64,000 nt of DNA from Fodinibius salinus. Lineage in GTDB: Bacteria; Bacteroidota; Rhodothermia; Balneolales; Balneolaceae. Where the stretch lies: NCBI RefSeq assembly GCF_008124865.1, contig NZ_VNHY01000002.1, forward strand, positions 124,001 through 188,000. The letters run 5' to 3'. Numbering within the stretch: position 1 is the stretch's first letter; each line of letters starts with the position of its first letter. The position numbers and the translations under genes are program-made. The notes under the pieces are model-generated. The model had not been told where the DNA came from and searched no databases. It worked only from the letters and a program-made list of their open reading frames with translations. Shown piece by piece: positions 1-9,106 of this stretch.

Positions 1-258
1 CTCATATTCAAATCCCCATTCAACACCTTGGTGCAAAAAGTACGTATTTGAACTATACCGCGTGATCATACGCAGCACGCCATCCCCTTTAATTTCGGCG
101 TAATCACGCTCAACAGGCTCGGTAACGGTTACTCTAAGCCCGTCGGGATTATCTTGTGGGTCAGGTTCGCCATTGAAAGAACAGCTCCCCAGTGATAAGC
201 TTAATGCAACGCTTGCAACCAGGCAAAACCTGAGTGATGTTGCTTTGTATTTTTGCAT
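1..258 (-). CDS. Putative lipoprotein, partial (N-terminal 86 residues)
   Basis: Translating the minus strand from the ATG at 258-256 gives 86 residues that stay open to the window edge, so the C-terminal part lies outside. The N-terminus has a basic start, a hydrophobic stretch (residues 8-24) and a lipobox ending in Cys26 (LGSC), followed by a polar, Asp/Pro-rich linker. This predicts a signal-peptidase-II lipoprotein facing the periplasm or cell surface. The rest (VTEPVERDYAEIKGDGVLR and on) matches no family I can name. The AT-rich 134 bp on its upstream side separates it from the DMT transporter gene, which is also on the minus strand. I infer its export but not its function. Confidence 0.6.
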   Translation of the reverse strand, partial: MQKYKATSLRFCLVASVALSLSLGSCSFNGEPDPQDNPDGLRVTVTEPVERDYAEIKGDGVLRMITRYSSNTYFLHQGVEWGFEYE

Positions 259-392
259 AATGCAAAATTAAGTTATCGCCAATGTACCTGCTTATAAACT
301 AATAACGTCTCTAACTGTCACTTTATACTGCAAAATAATGAAAAATCGGCAATATTTCGTTTAATAATTTCTAATGTAAGGATATTGAGCTG

Positions 393-1307
393 CTATTCTC
401 GTGATTTTTTTCCGGACTTTTCTGTCGATCGCTTCCATGTTAGGGCTACGCCAAACAAAATGATGACCATTGCTAATATTGAAACAATAGGCGGCATTTC
501 AGAAAAAATTATAAAGGCCAACACTGATGCCAAAAGCGGTTCTACAAGGATGAGGGTAGAAAGCAAAGTTGGTGAAATATATTTAACGGCATAATTCATA
601 GATCCGTGTCCCAATATCTGAGGACCAAATGCGAGGCCTGCTCCCGCCCAAATACCAACTGTTGATATATTTGTTAAATCTTTACCCAACACTACGGCAA
701 TCAATATACAAGTAACAGCCGCATAAAAATAAACTGGAAAGACATAGTCGATCCATGCTCTCTTTTGACGAATCTGCTGGCCTATAAGCAAGTAAATCAC
801 AAAAATAAGGGCGGCCGAAAAAGCTAAAAAGTTGCCAAAAAGAGGGTCTGCAAACGACTGTTCAATTTGACTGTCAGAAATTCCCAGTAATACTGAACCG
901 GCAAAGGCTAGTACAACACCAATCCATGTTGCAGTAGCAAAACTCTTTTTAAACCAAAACCGCTCCACTAAAATCATGATAATAGGATGGATGGTAACCA
1001 GTACCGAGGCCGATGCAACAGAGGTATAATAGATCGAAGCAATCCAGCATGTAAAATGGAGGCCCAAACAGGCACCAGACAATGCCATCCACATTCGTTC
1101 CTTTGATTTTCCTGCCCGTTGATCGTTGTTACGCGTCCAGAGCCAAAAAGGAAGCAACATTAGGGCAGCAAAAACAGTGCGATATACAACCAAGACAAAC
1201 GGAGAAGTCTCTGGTACAAAACGTACCAGAATAGGAGCAAAGCCGAATGAGGCAAGGCCCGCTGCCAGAGCTGCTAAAACCTGGATCTTCGGATAATCAG
1301 AAGACAT
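393..1307 (-). CDS. EamA/DMT-superfamily transporter
   Basis: The 304-residue protein is almost entirely hydrophobic, with about ten membrane segments arranged as two EamA-like halves. The first half opens with GFAPILVRFVPETSPFVLV and the second contains GPQILGHGSMNYAVKYISP followed by LLSTLILVEPLLA, both typical of the drug/metabolite transporter superfamily. The family exports or imports small metabolites across the inner membrane, and the substrate cannot be read from sequence. The start is the ATG at 1307-1305, with a TTCTTT-poor leader. The gene lies 18 bp after the DUF4293 gene on the same strand, so the two are probably co-transcribed. A second EamA protein is at 44720 and is a different subtype. 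Confidence 0.85.
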   Translation of the reverse strand: MSSDYPKIQVLAALAAGLASFGFAPILVRFVPETSPFVLVVYRTVFAALMLLPFWLWTRNNDQRAGKSKERMWMALSGACLGLHFTCWIASIYYTSVASASVLVTIHPIIMILVERFWFKKSFATATWIGVVLAFAGSVLLGISDSQIEQSFADPLFGNFLAFSAALIFVIYLLIGQQIRQKRAWIDYVFPVYFYAAVTCILIAVVLGKDLTNISTVGIWAGAGLAFGPQILGHGSMNYAVKYISPTLLSTLILVEPLLASVLAFIIFSEMPPIVSILAMVIILFGVALTWKRSTEKSGKKSRE

Positions 1308-1325
1308 GAAAGAAGTCTAAAAAAA

Positions 1326-1733
1326 TTAGCGGATACGATCCATCGATTTTACCAACTCGATATCATCATTAATTTTTTTACGGGCGTAGAGCTGGCAGAG
1401 AAAAGCCAAAAACAACAAGCACAAGCCTATGGTCTCATCCCAAAGATAAGTACCAAATCCGCCGAGAGAGATATAAATACCTACAGCGAAACCAAAGCTA
1501 ACAACTTGTGGAATTAAAAGACGACTAACCCAACGGAGATGGCTTTCTCGATTTTTATAAAGGAAAATAGCTCCCAGAGAACCCAATGATGCTATGGTCA
1601 GCATGATGGCAAAGGTAATGCCAATCCATCCCCGGGGGTCATCCATAGCATGGCGGTAAAGAGCATTAAAAAACACACTGCCATTTAGCAGAAAAGCAAT
1701 GAATAAGAATAAAGTTTGGATGCGTTGAATCAC
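1326..1733 (-). CDS. DUF4293-type small membrane protein
   Basis: This 135-residue protein begins MIQRIQTLFLFIA and has four hydrophobic segments followed by a charged C-terminus (ARKKINDDIELVKSMDRIR). The opening MIQRIQT-hydrophobic pattern, the four-helix layout and the length match the DUF4293 family, which is common in Bacteroidota and has no known function. It is an inner-membrane protein. It is the first gene of a probable two-gene unit with the DMT transporter gene downstream. The family call rests on the N-terminal signature and topology, so it is good but not certain. Confidence 0.75.
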   Translation of the reverse strand: MIQRIQTLFLFIAFLLNGSVFFNALYRHAMDDPRGWIGITFAIMLTIASLGSLGAIFLYKNRESHLRWVSRLLIPQVVSFGFAVGIYISLGGFGTYLWDETIGLCLLFLAFLCQLYARKKINDDIELVKSMDRIR

Positions 1734-2003
1734 GAAAGTAAGAGCTTATTGTTGTTAGTGATAAAAACTTAAAGATAGTAATTTTCAGCTATTTACTCAT
1801 CCGCAAACATTATTATTATATGACTCTTCCCAATAAAGAAGAAACCATGAATATTGAATAGATAAAGATCTGGTTAAAAGGGTATCCCTTTTCAAATGCT
1901 GAAGGTTATGCATCTATCGTATTTGGGATCGCTCACCCTCAAAACAAGGCATTGAAATCACCAAGGGGAGGGGTAGAAGACGCAACTGCTACCCCTAAAC
2001 TTA
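1734..2003. other. Intergenic region with hairpin next to efflux operon end
   Basis: These 270 bases carry no supported gene. The only clear structure is an 8-bp perfect inverted repeat, AGGGGTAG at 1969-1976 and CTACCCCT at 1989-1996, with a 12-nt loop. It starts 8 nt past the RND pump stop codon. It could end the efflux operon transcript, but it has no U-run on the minus strand. The surrounding sequence (CACCCTC, AAGGGGAGGGG) resembles decayed copies of the C/G-run inverted repeats seen elsewhere in the window. Confidence 0.4.
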
Positions 2004-5000
2004 TTATCCCGTGAATTTCTCTTTAAACTTACGCTTGGTCTGCACGCCAATGTAGTACATCGACGGTACCAAGAATAGCGTGAGCAGAGTGGCAAAGCCA
2101 AGACCAAAGATGATGGTCCAAGCCAAGGCACCCCAGAAAGCTGCACTATCGCCACCGAAATATATATTGGGATCCAAACTGGCAAACAGCCCGTAAAAAT
2201 CGATGTTTAATCCTATTGCCAACGGAAATAGCCCAAGTATCGTGGACGCAGCTGTCAGGATTACTGGATTCAATCGGACCCTGCCACCTTCGATGACAGC
2301 CTCCCGCAGATCTTTGCCCTCATTGCGTAAGATATCGGTATAATCGACCAGAATAATTCCGTTCTTGACCACAATTCCGGCCACGGCAATGATCCCCATT
2401 CCCGTTAGCACCACGGAAATATTCATCCCAAAGGTTGCAAAGCCGATAAAAACGCCAATCAGACTGAAGACAACCTGCGACATGATGATTACGGGCTTGC
2501 CGATGGAGTTAAACTGGGCAACAAGCGTTAAGAAAATGAGTAATACCGCAGCCACCAGCGCTACACTCAGGAAGTTCATGGTTTCCGCCTGATCCTCCTG
2601 CTGACCGGTAAGAGCCACCGAATAACCTTCGGGAACTTCAAAGTCTTGCAGGGCCGTACGGATTTGAGTATTAATTTCATTGGCGTTATACCCTTCCAAC
2701 ACGTTAGATGAAAGCGTGACTACCCGCTGCAGGTCAATACGATTAATCGATCCATAGCTTTTGGTGTACTTTGCATCTGCAACCGCCGAGATCGGAATCA
2801 TGCCACCGGCGGTAGGCACCTGCATACTCATTAGCCTAGTAATATTGGAACGATCTTCCTTCTGTGCTCGAAGCGTAATATCGTATTCATCTTCTCCTTC
2901 GCGGAATGTAGAAACCGGTATGCCCAAAAGGGCCGTTCGTATCTGACTACCCAGCTGTGCGTTGTTGATGTTGTAGCTGTTAGCTTTCACCTCATCAATA
3001 TTCACGAGAATCTCGGGATTATTGACCTGAAGGTCGGATTTCAGCTCTTCAATACCCGCGATATTCTGCGAGGTGATATATTGCTGTAATTTGTTCGAAA
3101 GGCTTACAAGCCGATCGAAATCCTCTCCGGCAATTTCAATATTTACCGGTTTTCCGGTGGGCGGACCCGACTGTTCCTGCTCGACTACAATTTCGGCACT
3201 GGGGATACCCCGCAAATTTTTGCGGATATCATTCAATATTTTCTGTGTCGAAACGCCCTGCCGATACTGATAATCAACAAAAGAAATGCTGACCTTACTC
3301 TTGTTGGCACTTTGTGTTTTATCCATATCAGAACGCGAAGCAGCCCCAACTGCCACATTGGAAATTACTGACTTTACAATGGGATTATCCCTGCCAATAA
3401 CTTCATAAACGCGGTCTTCAATCTCCTTGGTTACCTCGTTGGTCGTTTCTAGGTCGGTACCCACTGGCATCTGGTTATAGATATACACAAAGTTGGGCTG
3501 GCTCTCGGAGAAGAATACCACTTTGGGCGAAACAATACCCAATAATACCACACTCATTACCAGTCCCGCAATAGCGCCTCCCAGCGTATACCACGGACGA
3601 TTACCTTCCAGAATCCAAGATATTGCTGCCTTGTAGTTTTCTTGTATACGCGGAAGTACCGATTCATTAAACTTAGCGATCAGCGGTTTAAGCACAAATC
3701 GCTCCACCAAATACAATCCATAGAGGAATAGCAACAGATTGCCAACAAACCAGTTCCCAAACAGGTAAAAGATACCAGCAAGGGCAGCAAAAATGCCGCC
3801 GCTAATCCAAAGGCCTTTATTATCACCATTGTGTTCGTCCTTGCCGCCGTTTCCATCTTCCTTTTCCATAAATGAAGCAGCAAAGACCGGATTTATTACA
3901 AGGGCAACAACCAGCGAGGCTATCAGCGTTAAAATCATGGTAATCGGCAGATACACCATGAACTTCCCAATAATACCACCCCAGAATAACAGCGGTACGA
4001 AAGGAGCAATAGTCGTGATCGTGCCGGTAATTACCGGCAGGGCAATTTCTCCGGCCGCTCGCTTGGCCGCCTCTATTTTACTGTAGTCTCTCTCATTAAT
4101 ATACCTGTAGATGTTTTCAACAATCACAATAGCGTTATCGACCACAATACCCAGCCCCAGAATAAGGGCAAAGAGTACCACAATATTGATACTAAAGCCA
4201 AGAGACGGCATCACTGCAAAAGCAATCAGGGAGGAAAATGGAATAGCCAGACCAACATATATAGCATTCTCGACGCCCATGATAAACATGAGCACCACCA
4301 CAACGAACAGGAACCCCATAATCACCGTGTTAAACAGGTTGGAAACACTCTGCCGGGTATCATCAGATCGGTCACCGGTATACGTAATATCAAGACCTTC
4401 GGGCAGAGTGGTCTGCTGCATATCCTGTATGGCCGCCCGCGTACGATCGGTTGCTTCAATAAGGTTAGCCCCCCCCTGCTTTTTCACGTTCACGGTGATT
4501 ACCGGTTTCCCACCAAGGCGAGCATAACTTTCCCGGTCGGCAAAGCCCCCCTTGATTTCTGCAATATCCTTGAGATACACATCGCTGCCCCGCGCATTTT
4601 TCAAAATCAGGTTCTTGAGGTGCTTTGCACTATCTACTTTCCCATCAACGCGTACGGCGTGCTCCATGCGTCCCAAATCAAGGCCACCGCCGGAAATGGT
4701 CACGTTTTTCTGCGCAACGGCTTGTCTGATTTGCGGAAAGGTGATACCCGTGGCCTGCATTTTGGCCATATCGGTATTGATCTGAATTTCGCGCTCGAGT
4801 CCACCAACAATCTGCGCTTCGTTGATTCCCGGGAGGCTTTCTACCTTATCCTGGATGTCTTTGGCATACTGCTTAAGATCAACAATATCGAAATTACCAG
4901 AGAGGTTGACGTTCAAAATTGGCTGGTCGGAGGGATTGATATCATCCACCGACGGCTCTTGGGTAAGCTGCTGCGGGAGCTCAGTGCGTGCCTTATCAAC

Positions 5001-5348
5001 CGCATCGTTGACCTCCTGCTGAGCCACCAGCTTATCTTTACTGGTCTCGAACTCAATAGTAATGACCGAGGTGGCCTGCTTCGAGACACTGCTTATTTCA
5101 TCAACGGCGTCAATACCTTTCAGCTCCTGCTCAATGGGACGCGTAATAAGATTCTCAACATCCGCTGGGGACGCACCGGCATAAATTGTAACAATATTAA
5201 AGGTCGGGATCTGCACTTCGGGAAACTGTTCCTTAGGCAGTGTCAGGTACGAAAAAACTCCCATAAGCGTAATCAGAACCGTCATCAAATAGACGGTGGT
5301 CCGATTATCTATTGAAAGACTCGAAATTTTAAATTCTTTGAAGCTCAT
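2004..5348 (-). CDS. RND-family efflux pump, inner-membrane permease subunit
   Basis: The 1114-residue protein is the AcrB/MexB-type proton-driven pump of a tripartite efflux system. It starts with an amphipathic helix (SFKEFKISSLSIDNRTTVYLMT) and TM1, then the porter segment YAGASPADVENLITRPIEQEL. TM4 has GLGIVVDNAIVIVENIYRY, with the Asp expected to carry protons. The second half repeats the layout (GIIAVAGIVVKNGIILVDY). It is longer than AcrB (about 1050). Around residues 500-560 there is a Gly/Asp-rich linker plus two extra hydrophobic segments between the halves, and the C-terminal half has DPNIYFGGDSAAFWGALAW before the last helices. It is the last gene of the TolC-adaptor-pump operon, 21 bp after the adaptor. 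The drug substrate cannot be inferred. Confidence 0.95.
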   Translation of the reverse strand: MSFKEFKISSLSIDNRTTVYLMTVLITLMGVFSYLTLPKEQFPEVQIPTFNIVTIYAGASPADVENLITRPIEQELKGIDAVDEISSVSKQATSVITIEFETSKDKLVAQQEVNDAVDKARTELPQQLTQEPSVDDINPSDQPILNVNLSGNFDIVDLKQYAKDIQDKVESLPGINEAQIVGGLEREIQINTDMAKMQATGITFPQIRQAVAQKNVTISGGGLDLGRMEHAVRVDGKVDSAKHLKNLILKNARGSDVYLKDIAEIKGGFADRESYARLGGKPVITVNVKKQGGANLIEATDRTRAAIQDMQQTTLPEGLDITYTGDRSDDTRQSVSNLFNTVIMGFLFVVVVLMFIMGVENAIYVGLAIPFSSLIAFAVMPSLGFSINIVVLFALILGLGIVVDNAIVIVENIYRYINERDYSKIEAAKRAAGEIALPVITGTITTIAPFVPLLFWGGIIGKFMVYLPITMILTLIASLVVALVINPVFAASFMEKEDGNGGKDEHNGDNKGLWISGGIFAALAGIFYLFGNWFVGNLLLFLYGLYLVERFVLKPLIAKFNESVLPRIQENYKAAISWILEGNRPWYTLGGAIAGLVMSVVLLGIVSPKVVFFSESQPNFVYIYNQMPVGTDLETTNEVTKEIEDRVYEVIGRDNPIVKSVISNVAVGAASRSDMDKTQSANKSKVSISFVDYQYRQGVSTQKILNDIRKNLRGIPSAEIVVEQEQSGPPTGKPVNIEIAGEDFDRLVSLSNKLQQYITSQNIAGIEELKSDLQVNNPEILVNIDEVKANSYNINNAQLGSQIRTALLGIPVSTFREGEDEYDITLRAQKEDRSNITRLMSMQVPTAGGMIPISAVADAKYTKSYGSINRIDLQRVVTLSSNVLEGYNANEINTQIRTALQDFEVPEGYSVALTGQQEDQAETMNFLSVALVAAVLLIFLTLVAQFNSIGKPVIIMSQVVFSLIGVFIGFATFGMNISVVLTGMGIIAVAGIVVKNGIILVDYTDILRNEGKDLREAVIEGGRVRLNPVILTAASTILGLFPLAIGLNIDFYGLFASLDPNIYFGGDSAAFWGALAWTIIFGLGFATLLTLFLVPSMYYIGVQTKRKFKEKFTG

Positions 5349-5369
5349 TATAGAATTCGTCTTTTGAAA

Positions 5370-6425
5370 TTAATTTTCTTGGATGGTAATGGGTGTTTGA
5401 TCGCTCAGGGCATTGTACCCCACCGTTATCAGCCGATCTCCCGGGCGTAACCCCTTTTCAATGAGCGCCTGATCGTTATAGGTCAGCCCCAACTTAATTG
5501 GCTGCTTGCTGGCTACCCAGTTGGGATTGTCCTGCTTTGCTACATACACAAAAGCGTTACCTTCAGGTTGTTGAATAGCATTAAGCGGTATGGTTACTTC
5601 ATTGGAGCGCGTAACGTCATTCACCCGAAGCTTCGCCAGCATATTGGGGCGTACCATTCCATCTATATTGGGAATGTAAACTTCAATGGTAAACATGCGA
5701 TTCGACGGATCAATCACCTGGCTCACTACATCAATGGTCTTAGTAAGCTGACGATCCAGACTGGGCAGTTGCACTCTTACGCTGTCGGTACGGTCAACAC
5801 GCGTAATGTAAGCTTCTGAAATTTCGGCCGTCACCTTCAAGGCTTCAGAATTAGCAATTTGAAACGCCGGTTCAGCTGGTCCAATATTAACGCCTTCTTT
5901 GATATACACCCGGTTTACCGTGCCGCCAATTGTGGCCGTAATGGTATAATTATCATATTGCTCCTGCAATGTAGCCAACTTATTTTCAAGCGACCGTACT
6001 TGTGTCTCCGCTTCCAAAAGCTGGATTTCAGACCCAATGTCGTCTTCGCGGAGATTTTTCTGCCGTTCATATCGCGTTTTAGCCAGCTTAAGCTGTGACT
6101 CTACTTCTGCGATCTGTGTTCGGGTAACCTCCCCATCAAGCTTGGCCAATACTGCACCTTTTCTAACCACATCTCCAGCCTGAACATTAATTTCCTCAAC
6201 CGTTGCTGCAGCCTTTGGGGTTATCGAAATCGTCTTGTCAGATTCAACAGTTCCCTGAATATTCAAATAATGATTAAATGTAGAGGGCGTCACCTCTTCT
6301 ACATTGACTGCTACCAAATCACCATTTTCCTTATTTTCTGTTGCCGGTCCGTTACTGCAGGCCGACGCAAACATCAGTGTACTTAATGCAATTACTAAAA
6401 TTTTTTTCATTGTTCGTGTGTTCAT
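5370..6425 (-). CDS. RND efflux periplasmic adaptor (membrane fusion protein), lipoprotein
   Basis: A 351-residue HlyD/AcrA-type adaptor that links the inner-membrane pump to the TolC channel. A lipobox ends at Cys23 (FASAC) and predicts lipid anchoring. Then come the barrel-sandwich/lipoyl halves (ISITPKAAATVEEINVQAGD and GTVNRVYIKEGVNIG) around a coiled-coil hairpin at roughly residues 105-165 (VESQLKLAKTRYERQKNL and on). The beta-barrel and membrane-proximal domains end at the C-terminus. The ATG at 6425 abuts the TolC TAA directly, which indicates translational coupling. An in-frame Met six codons in (MKKILVIALSTLMF) gives a more usual signal peptide and is an alternative start. Confidence 0.93.
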   Translation of the reverse strand: MNTRTMKKILVIALSTLMFASACSNGPATENKENGDLVAVNVEEVTPSTFNHYLNIQGTVESDKTISITPKAAATVEEINVQAGDVVRKGAVLAKLDGEVTRTQIAEVESQLKLAKTRYERQKNLREDDIGSEIQLLEAETQVRSLENKLATLQEQYDNYTITATIGGTVNRVYIKEGVNIGPAEPAFQIANSEALKVTAEISEAYITRVDRTDSVRVQLPSLDRQLTKTIDVVSQVIDPSNRMFTIEVYIPNIDGMVRPNMLAKLRVNDVTRSNEVTIPLNAIQQPEGNAFVYVAKQDNPNWVASKQPIKLGLTYNDQALIEKGLRPGDRLITVGYNALSDQTPITIQEN

Positions 6426-7940
6426 TTATTCGAGTTCAATCTTATTTTTAATAGATTCAATATCTTCTTCAACAAAAGGGACTTGGCCAACTGCCTGATC
6501 GTATTGGGCTTTTGCAGCCAGATAATTAAATACCATCTGCGCATAACCAACTTCTGCCTCACGCAGTTGAAGCTCTGCATCCTTAACTTCCTGTTGCGAA
6601 CCCAACCCGGCCTGGTAACGTTTTAAAGCCCGATCATATCCTTCTTGTGCCAAATCTAAAGCCCGCTTACGCGCCGACTCTACTTGGAAGGCTTCCTTAA
6701 TACTCTCTTCAGCTGAAGTGATCTCACTTTCAGCATTTCGCTGAGATTGATACTCTTGCAGCTGTAAATCTTTCTTTTGGATTTGAGCCTGCTGGATAGC
6801 AGCATTCCTGCGAAATCCCTGGAAAATTGGCAGTTGTACTCCCACCATAAATGTCTGTGACCGAGCTCGCTGTTGGTCAGTACCAAAGAATACTGGGGTA
6901 CCAGCCTGAGAGGCCGACCACTGTAAATTATAGTTCGCAACAATACTGGGTAGATATTTACTTTTTTCGGCTTTTATTCGTTTCTGCTGAAGTTGCTGTC
7001 GAATATCAAGCACCCGCAAATCTCCGCGCATCTCAAACGCTCTTTGCAACATTGTAGAATCAGATTCCAGGGAAAGCGGCGTTGCCTGATCTACTTTTTT
7101 AAGTGCTTTGTTTTCTTCTTCGGATGCATCTGGAGCCTGAATATTAAAACTGTTAAGGTCCCCCTTCACTTCTAAACTCAGGTTAACAGGCAAGCCCATA
7201 GTATCTAATAAATTCCGTACGGCTTCTTTTTTAGAAAATTTAGCACTGGTTAGTTGGGGCTTAATATTTTCAAGCTGAACTTCGAGCTGCATTACTGCAT
7301 ATTCATCAACCAATCCCTGCTCAAAACTCTTGCGGGTATCTTTAATATTTTTGCGTACTCGATCTAATCGACTTTGCTGCAAACGCACCTGCTCATTCGC
7401 AATAAGCACCTGGTAATAAGCCATCCGCGTTTGGGTAACAATACCCTGTGCGGTAGCTCGCAAGCCTTCGGATTGTGCTGCCTTATATAAGCTGGAAGTG
7501 CTTATCCCTACAAAAGCCTGCCCATTAAAAATAGTTTGAGAGATGGTAAATCCACCCTGCCAATTATTATCAGTACCAAAGGCCACAGGCACTAGCTTAT
7601 CCGGATCACCATTGGGATTAAAAACAACTTCGGGAATAAAATTCACCGGTATTTCCAGATTACGAGTATAATTAGCGGAAGAGGTAACCTCAGGCAAGAC
7701 ATTACTCCAGGCTGTTCGTACCTGCTGGTCTGCATCACGCACCGAAAGGAGTGATCGTTTTACCTCAGTATTATTGGCCAAAGCAATTTGTATAGCCTGA
7801 TCAATCGAAATTGCTCCCGGTGCTTCCTCAATTTTTTGAATACCCGATTGAGATACATCCTGTTGCGCCATAACCGTTGTGGAAAGCGACAATAACAGGA
7901 CGAATGTTAATCCAATTTTTAGAATATTCGCTGGATACAT
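6426..7940 (-). CDS. TolC-family outer-membrane efflux protein
   Basis: The 504-residue protein has a signal peptide (ILKIGLTFVLLLSLSTTVMA) followed by two OEP repeats of long helices with strand segments. Repeat one has SIDQAIQIALANNTEVKRSLL and GGFTISQTIFNG. Repeat two has MRGDLRVLDIRQQ, GVQLPIFQGFRRNAAIQ and YQAGLGSQQEVKDAELQL. This is the trimeric outer-membrane duct of the efflux system. It is the first gene of the operon and is followed without a gap by the adaptor gene. A TetR-type palindrome at 8031-8043 lies about 90 bp upstream, so repression by the adjacent TetR protein is likely. Confidence 0.93.
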   Translation of the reverse strand: MYPANILKIGLTFVLLLSLSTTVMAQQDVSQSGIQKIEEAPGAISIDQAIQIALANNTEVKRSLLSVRDADQQVRTAWSNVLPEVTSSANYTRNLEIPVNFIPEVVFNPNGDPDKLVPVAFGTDNNWQGGFTISQTIFNGQAFVGISTSSLYKAAQSEGLRATAQGIVTQTRMAYYQVLIANEQVRLQQSRLDRVRKNIKDTRKSFEQGLVDEYAVMQLEVQLENIKPQLTSAKFSKKEAVRNLLDTMGLPVNLSLEVKGDLNSFNIQAPDASEEENKALKKVDQATPLSLESDSTMLQRAFEMRGDLRVLDIRQQLQQKRIKAEKSKYLPSIVANYNLQWSASQAGTPVFFGTDQQRARSQTFMVGVQLPIFQGFRRNAAIQQAQIQKKDLQLQEYQSQRNAESEITSAEESIKEAFQVESARKRALDLAQEGYDRALKRYQAGLGSQQEVKDAELQLREAEVGYAQMVFNYLAAKAQYDQAVGQVPFVEEDIESIKNKIELE

Positions 7941-8030
7941 AAAGAATTCTATTACAAAGTGTAGTTATTTACAATTAAATATGTGCGTCGTAAGGTATGG
8001 TATCTATATACTATTATTACCCATTAAATG

Positions 8031-8043
8031 AATGACAGTCATT
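8031..8043. promoter_or_regulatory. Candidate TetR operator upstream of efflux operon
   Basis: AATGAC-A-GTCATT is a perfect 13-bp palindrome in the 103-bp gap between the tetR stop codon and the tolC start. It shares the TGAC...GTCA core with a second palindrome just upstream of tetR (8747-8759), the usual arrangement for a TetR-type repressor that controls itself and its pump. The family assignment of the site is inference from symmetry and position. Confidence 0.6.
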
Positions 8044-8730
8044 TTAACCATCTTTTGAGTTATGTAATTCCTTTTCAGAAGCCATCCCCTTTACTAATAA
8101 GTTAAGAAAGTTCTCAAATATAGTACTCATCCCCACCTCAATTTCCTCTAAAAGCTCAGCATGAAGCCCTCTTCCGCTGGCATGTGCCATTGCAGTTAAT
8201 CCTCTTGTGCTGGCAAAAATAATAGTTGCCAATTCCTTGGGCTCATAGCTGTCATCTACCGATCCGTCTTGCATGCCAATCTGCAGAGCTCGAACCATAA
8301 AGTTCAAATCTTCGCGCTTGTTTTGATTACACTGCTTTGCATAAGTACTGTCTTCTAGGGCATCAAGATCACTTAACGACTCGTAATACATAAAAGCCGT
8401 AAAATAGTTAGGATACTCCCGTACAAAATCCAAATAAGTCTCTCCCATTTCGCGGATAAGTTCCAGCCCTTTCTGATCATGAGCCTCCGAAAAAATCTTA
8501 GTAAACCTACTATTCAACATATCTGACCCGCGCTGGGTAATAGCAATGTATAGTTCGGTCTTATTTTCGAAATAAAGGTATAATGTACCCTTACTGAGCT
8601 CGGCCTCTTCAGCAATCTCATCCATTGTAGCCTTCTCGAGACCTTTCGAAAAAATAACCTGTTCGGCAGCATCAATAATCTGATTACACCGACGCTTCTT
8701 TTCTCGTTTTTTTCGCTCTTCTTTACCCAT
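8044..8730 (-). CDS. TetR/AcrR-family transcriptional repressor of the efflux operon
   Basis: A 228-residue protein. After a very basic start (GKEERKKREKKRRCNQ) comes the TetR helix-turn-helix domain (residues about 15-65: IIDAAEQVIFSKGL, then MDEIAEEAELSKGTLYLYF and ENKTELYIAI). The C-terminal all-helical ligand domain is variable, as normal for the family. Such proteins bind a palindromic operator as dimers and leave it when a drug or metabolite binds. The gene lies immediately upstream of the tolC-adaptor-pump operon on the same strand, with candidate operators on both sides of it, so it very probably represses both itself and the pump. Confidence 0.92.
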   Translation of the reverse strand: MGKEERKKREKKRRCNQIIDAAEQVIFSKGLEKATMDEIAEEAELSKGTLYLYFENKTELYIAITQRGSDMLNSRFTKIFSEAHDQKGLELIREMGETYLDFVREYPNYFTAFMYYESLSDLDALEDSTYAKQCNQNKREDLNFMVRALQIGMQDGSVDDSYEPKELATIIFASTRGLTAMAHASGRGLHAELLEEIEVGMSTIFENFLNLLVKGMASEKELHNSKDG

Positions 8731-8746
8731 AAATTTTCAATTGAAA

Positions 8747-8759
8747 TGACTATCAGTCA
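8747..8759. promoter_or_regulatory. Candidate TetR operator at the tetR promoter
   Basis: TGACT-ATC-AGTCA is a 13-bp palindrome 17 bp upstream of the tetR start codon. It sits directly downstream of a Bacteroidota-type promoter (-7 box at 8769-8776), about where transcription should begin. Binding there would block tetR expression. It shares its half-site with 8031-8043. Confidence 0.65.
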
Positions 8760-8768
8760 GAAAGTGAC

Positions 8769-8800
8769 CAAAGTTAAGACTATTGAATATGTTATGCAAA
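8769..8800 (-). promoter_or_regulatory. Bacteroidota-type promoter of tetR
   Basis: On the minus strand TTTG (8800-8797) is followed by 20 nt and then TAACTTTG (8776-8769). This fits the TTTG/N19-21/TAnnTTTG consensus of the Bacteroidota primary sigma factor exactly. Transcription would start near 8762, next to the palindrome at 8747-8759 and about 30 nt before the tetR ATG. Confidence 0.65.
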
Positions 8801-9106
8801 TAATCGAACTGTGAAAATTACGTTACTGGCCTACCTTACTGGCAGTCAATCAGACAGTATGGAAAAGTAGGCCTTCTTAACTGCAACCATTCCAATAGCA
8901 GGCATCCGTAAATTTCTTAAAGAAAGGTATCACAAAATTCGTCTTTTTTTACTCACACTTGCCTGGGAATCGTGTACTCAGCTTCTATCCTGCAAACTCC
9001 GTTGCCCCCATAATACATCTACACAATTGGCTATAACCAGCATGTATTAATTCAAGAGACATAAAAAGCCTCAATGAATAGGTAAAACGCAAACTACCAA
9101 TAAAAA
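8801..9106. other. Intergenic region between tetR and yaiO-like gene
   Basis: About 300 bases with no supported gene. An inverted repeat GGCCTAC (8828-8834) / GTAGGCC (8867-8873) encloses a second weaker pair (TTACTG / CAGTAT), giving an imperfect hairpin of about 46 nt. A further pair AATACAT (9012-9018) / ATGTATT (9042-9048) lies nearer the stop codon of the outer-membrane gene. Neither has a convincing U-run. I see no promoter or ORF here. Confidence 0.35.

Noticed and set aside
4620-5315. A long plus-strand open frame of 231 codons inside the RND pump gene
   Set aside because: It lies antisense to a strongly conserved pump domain, has no family signature and arises from codon bias of the real gene.
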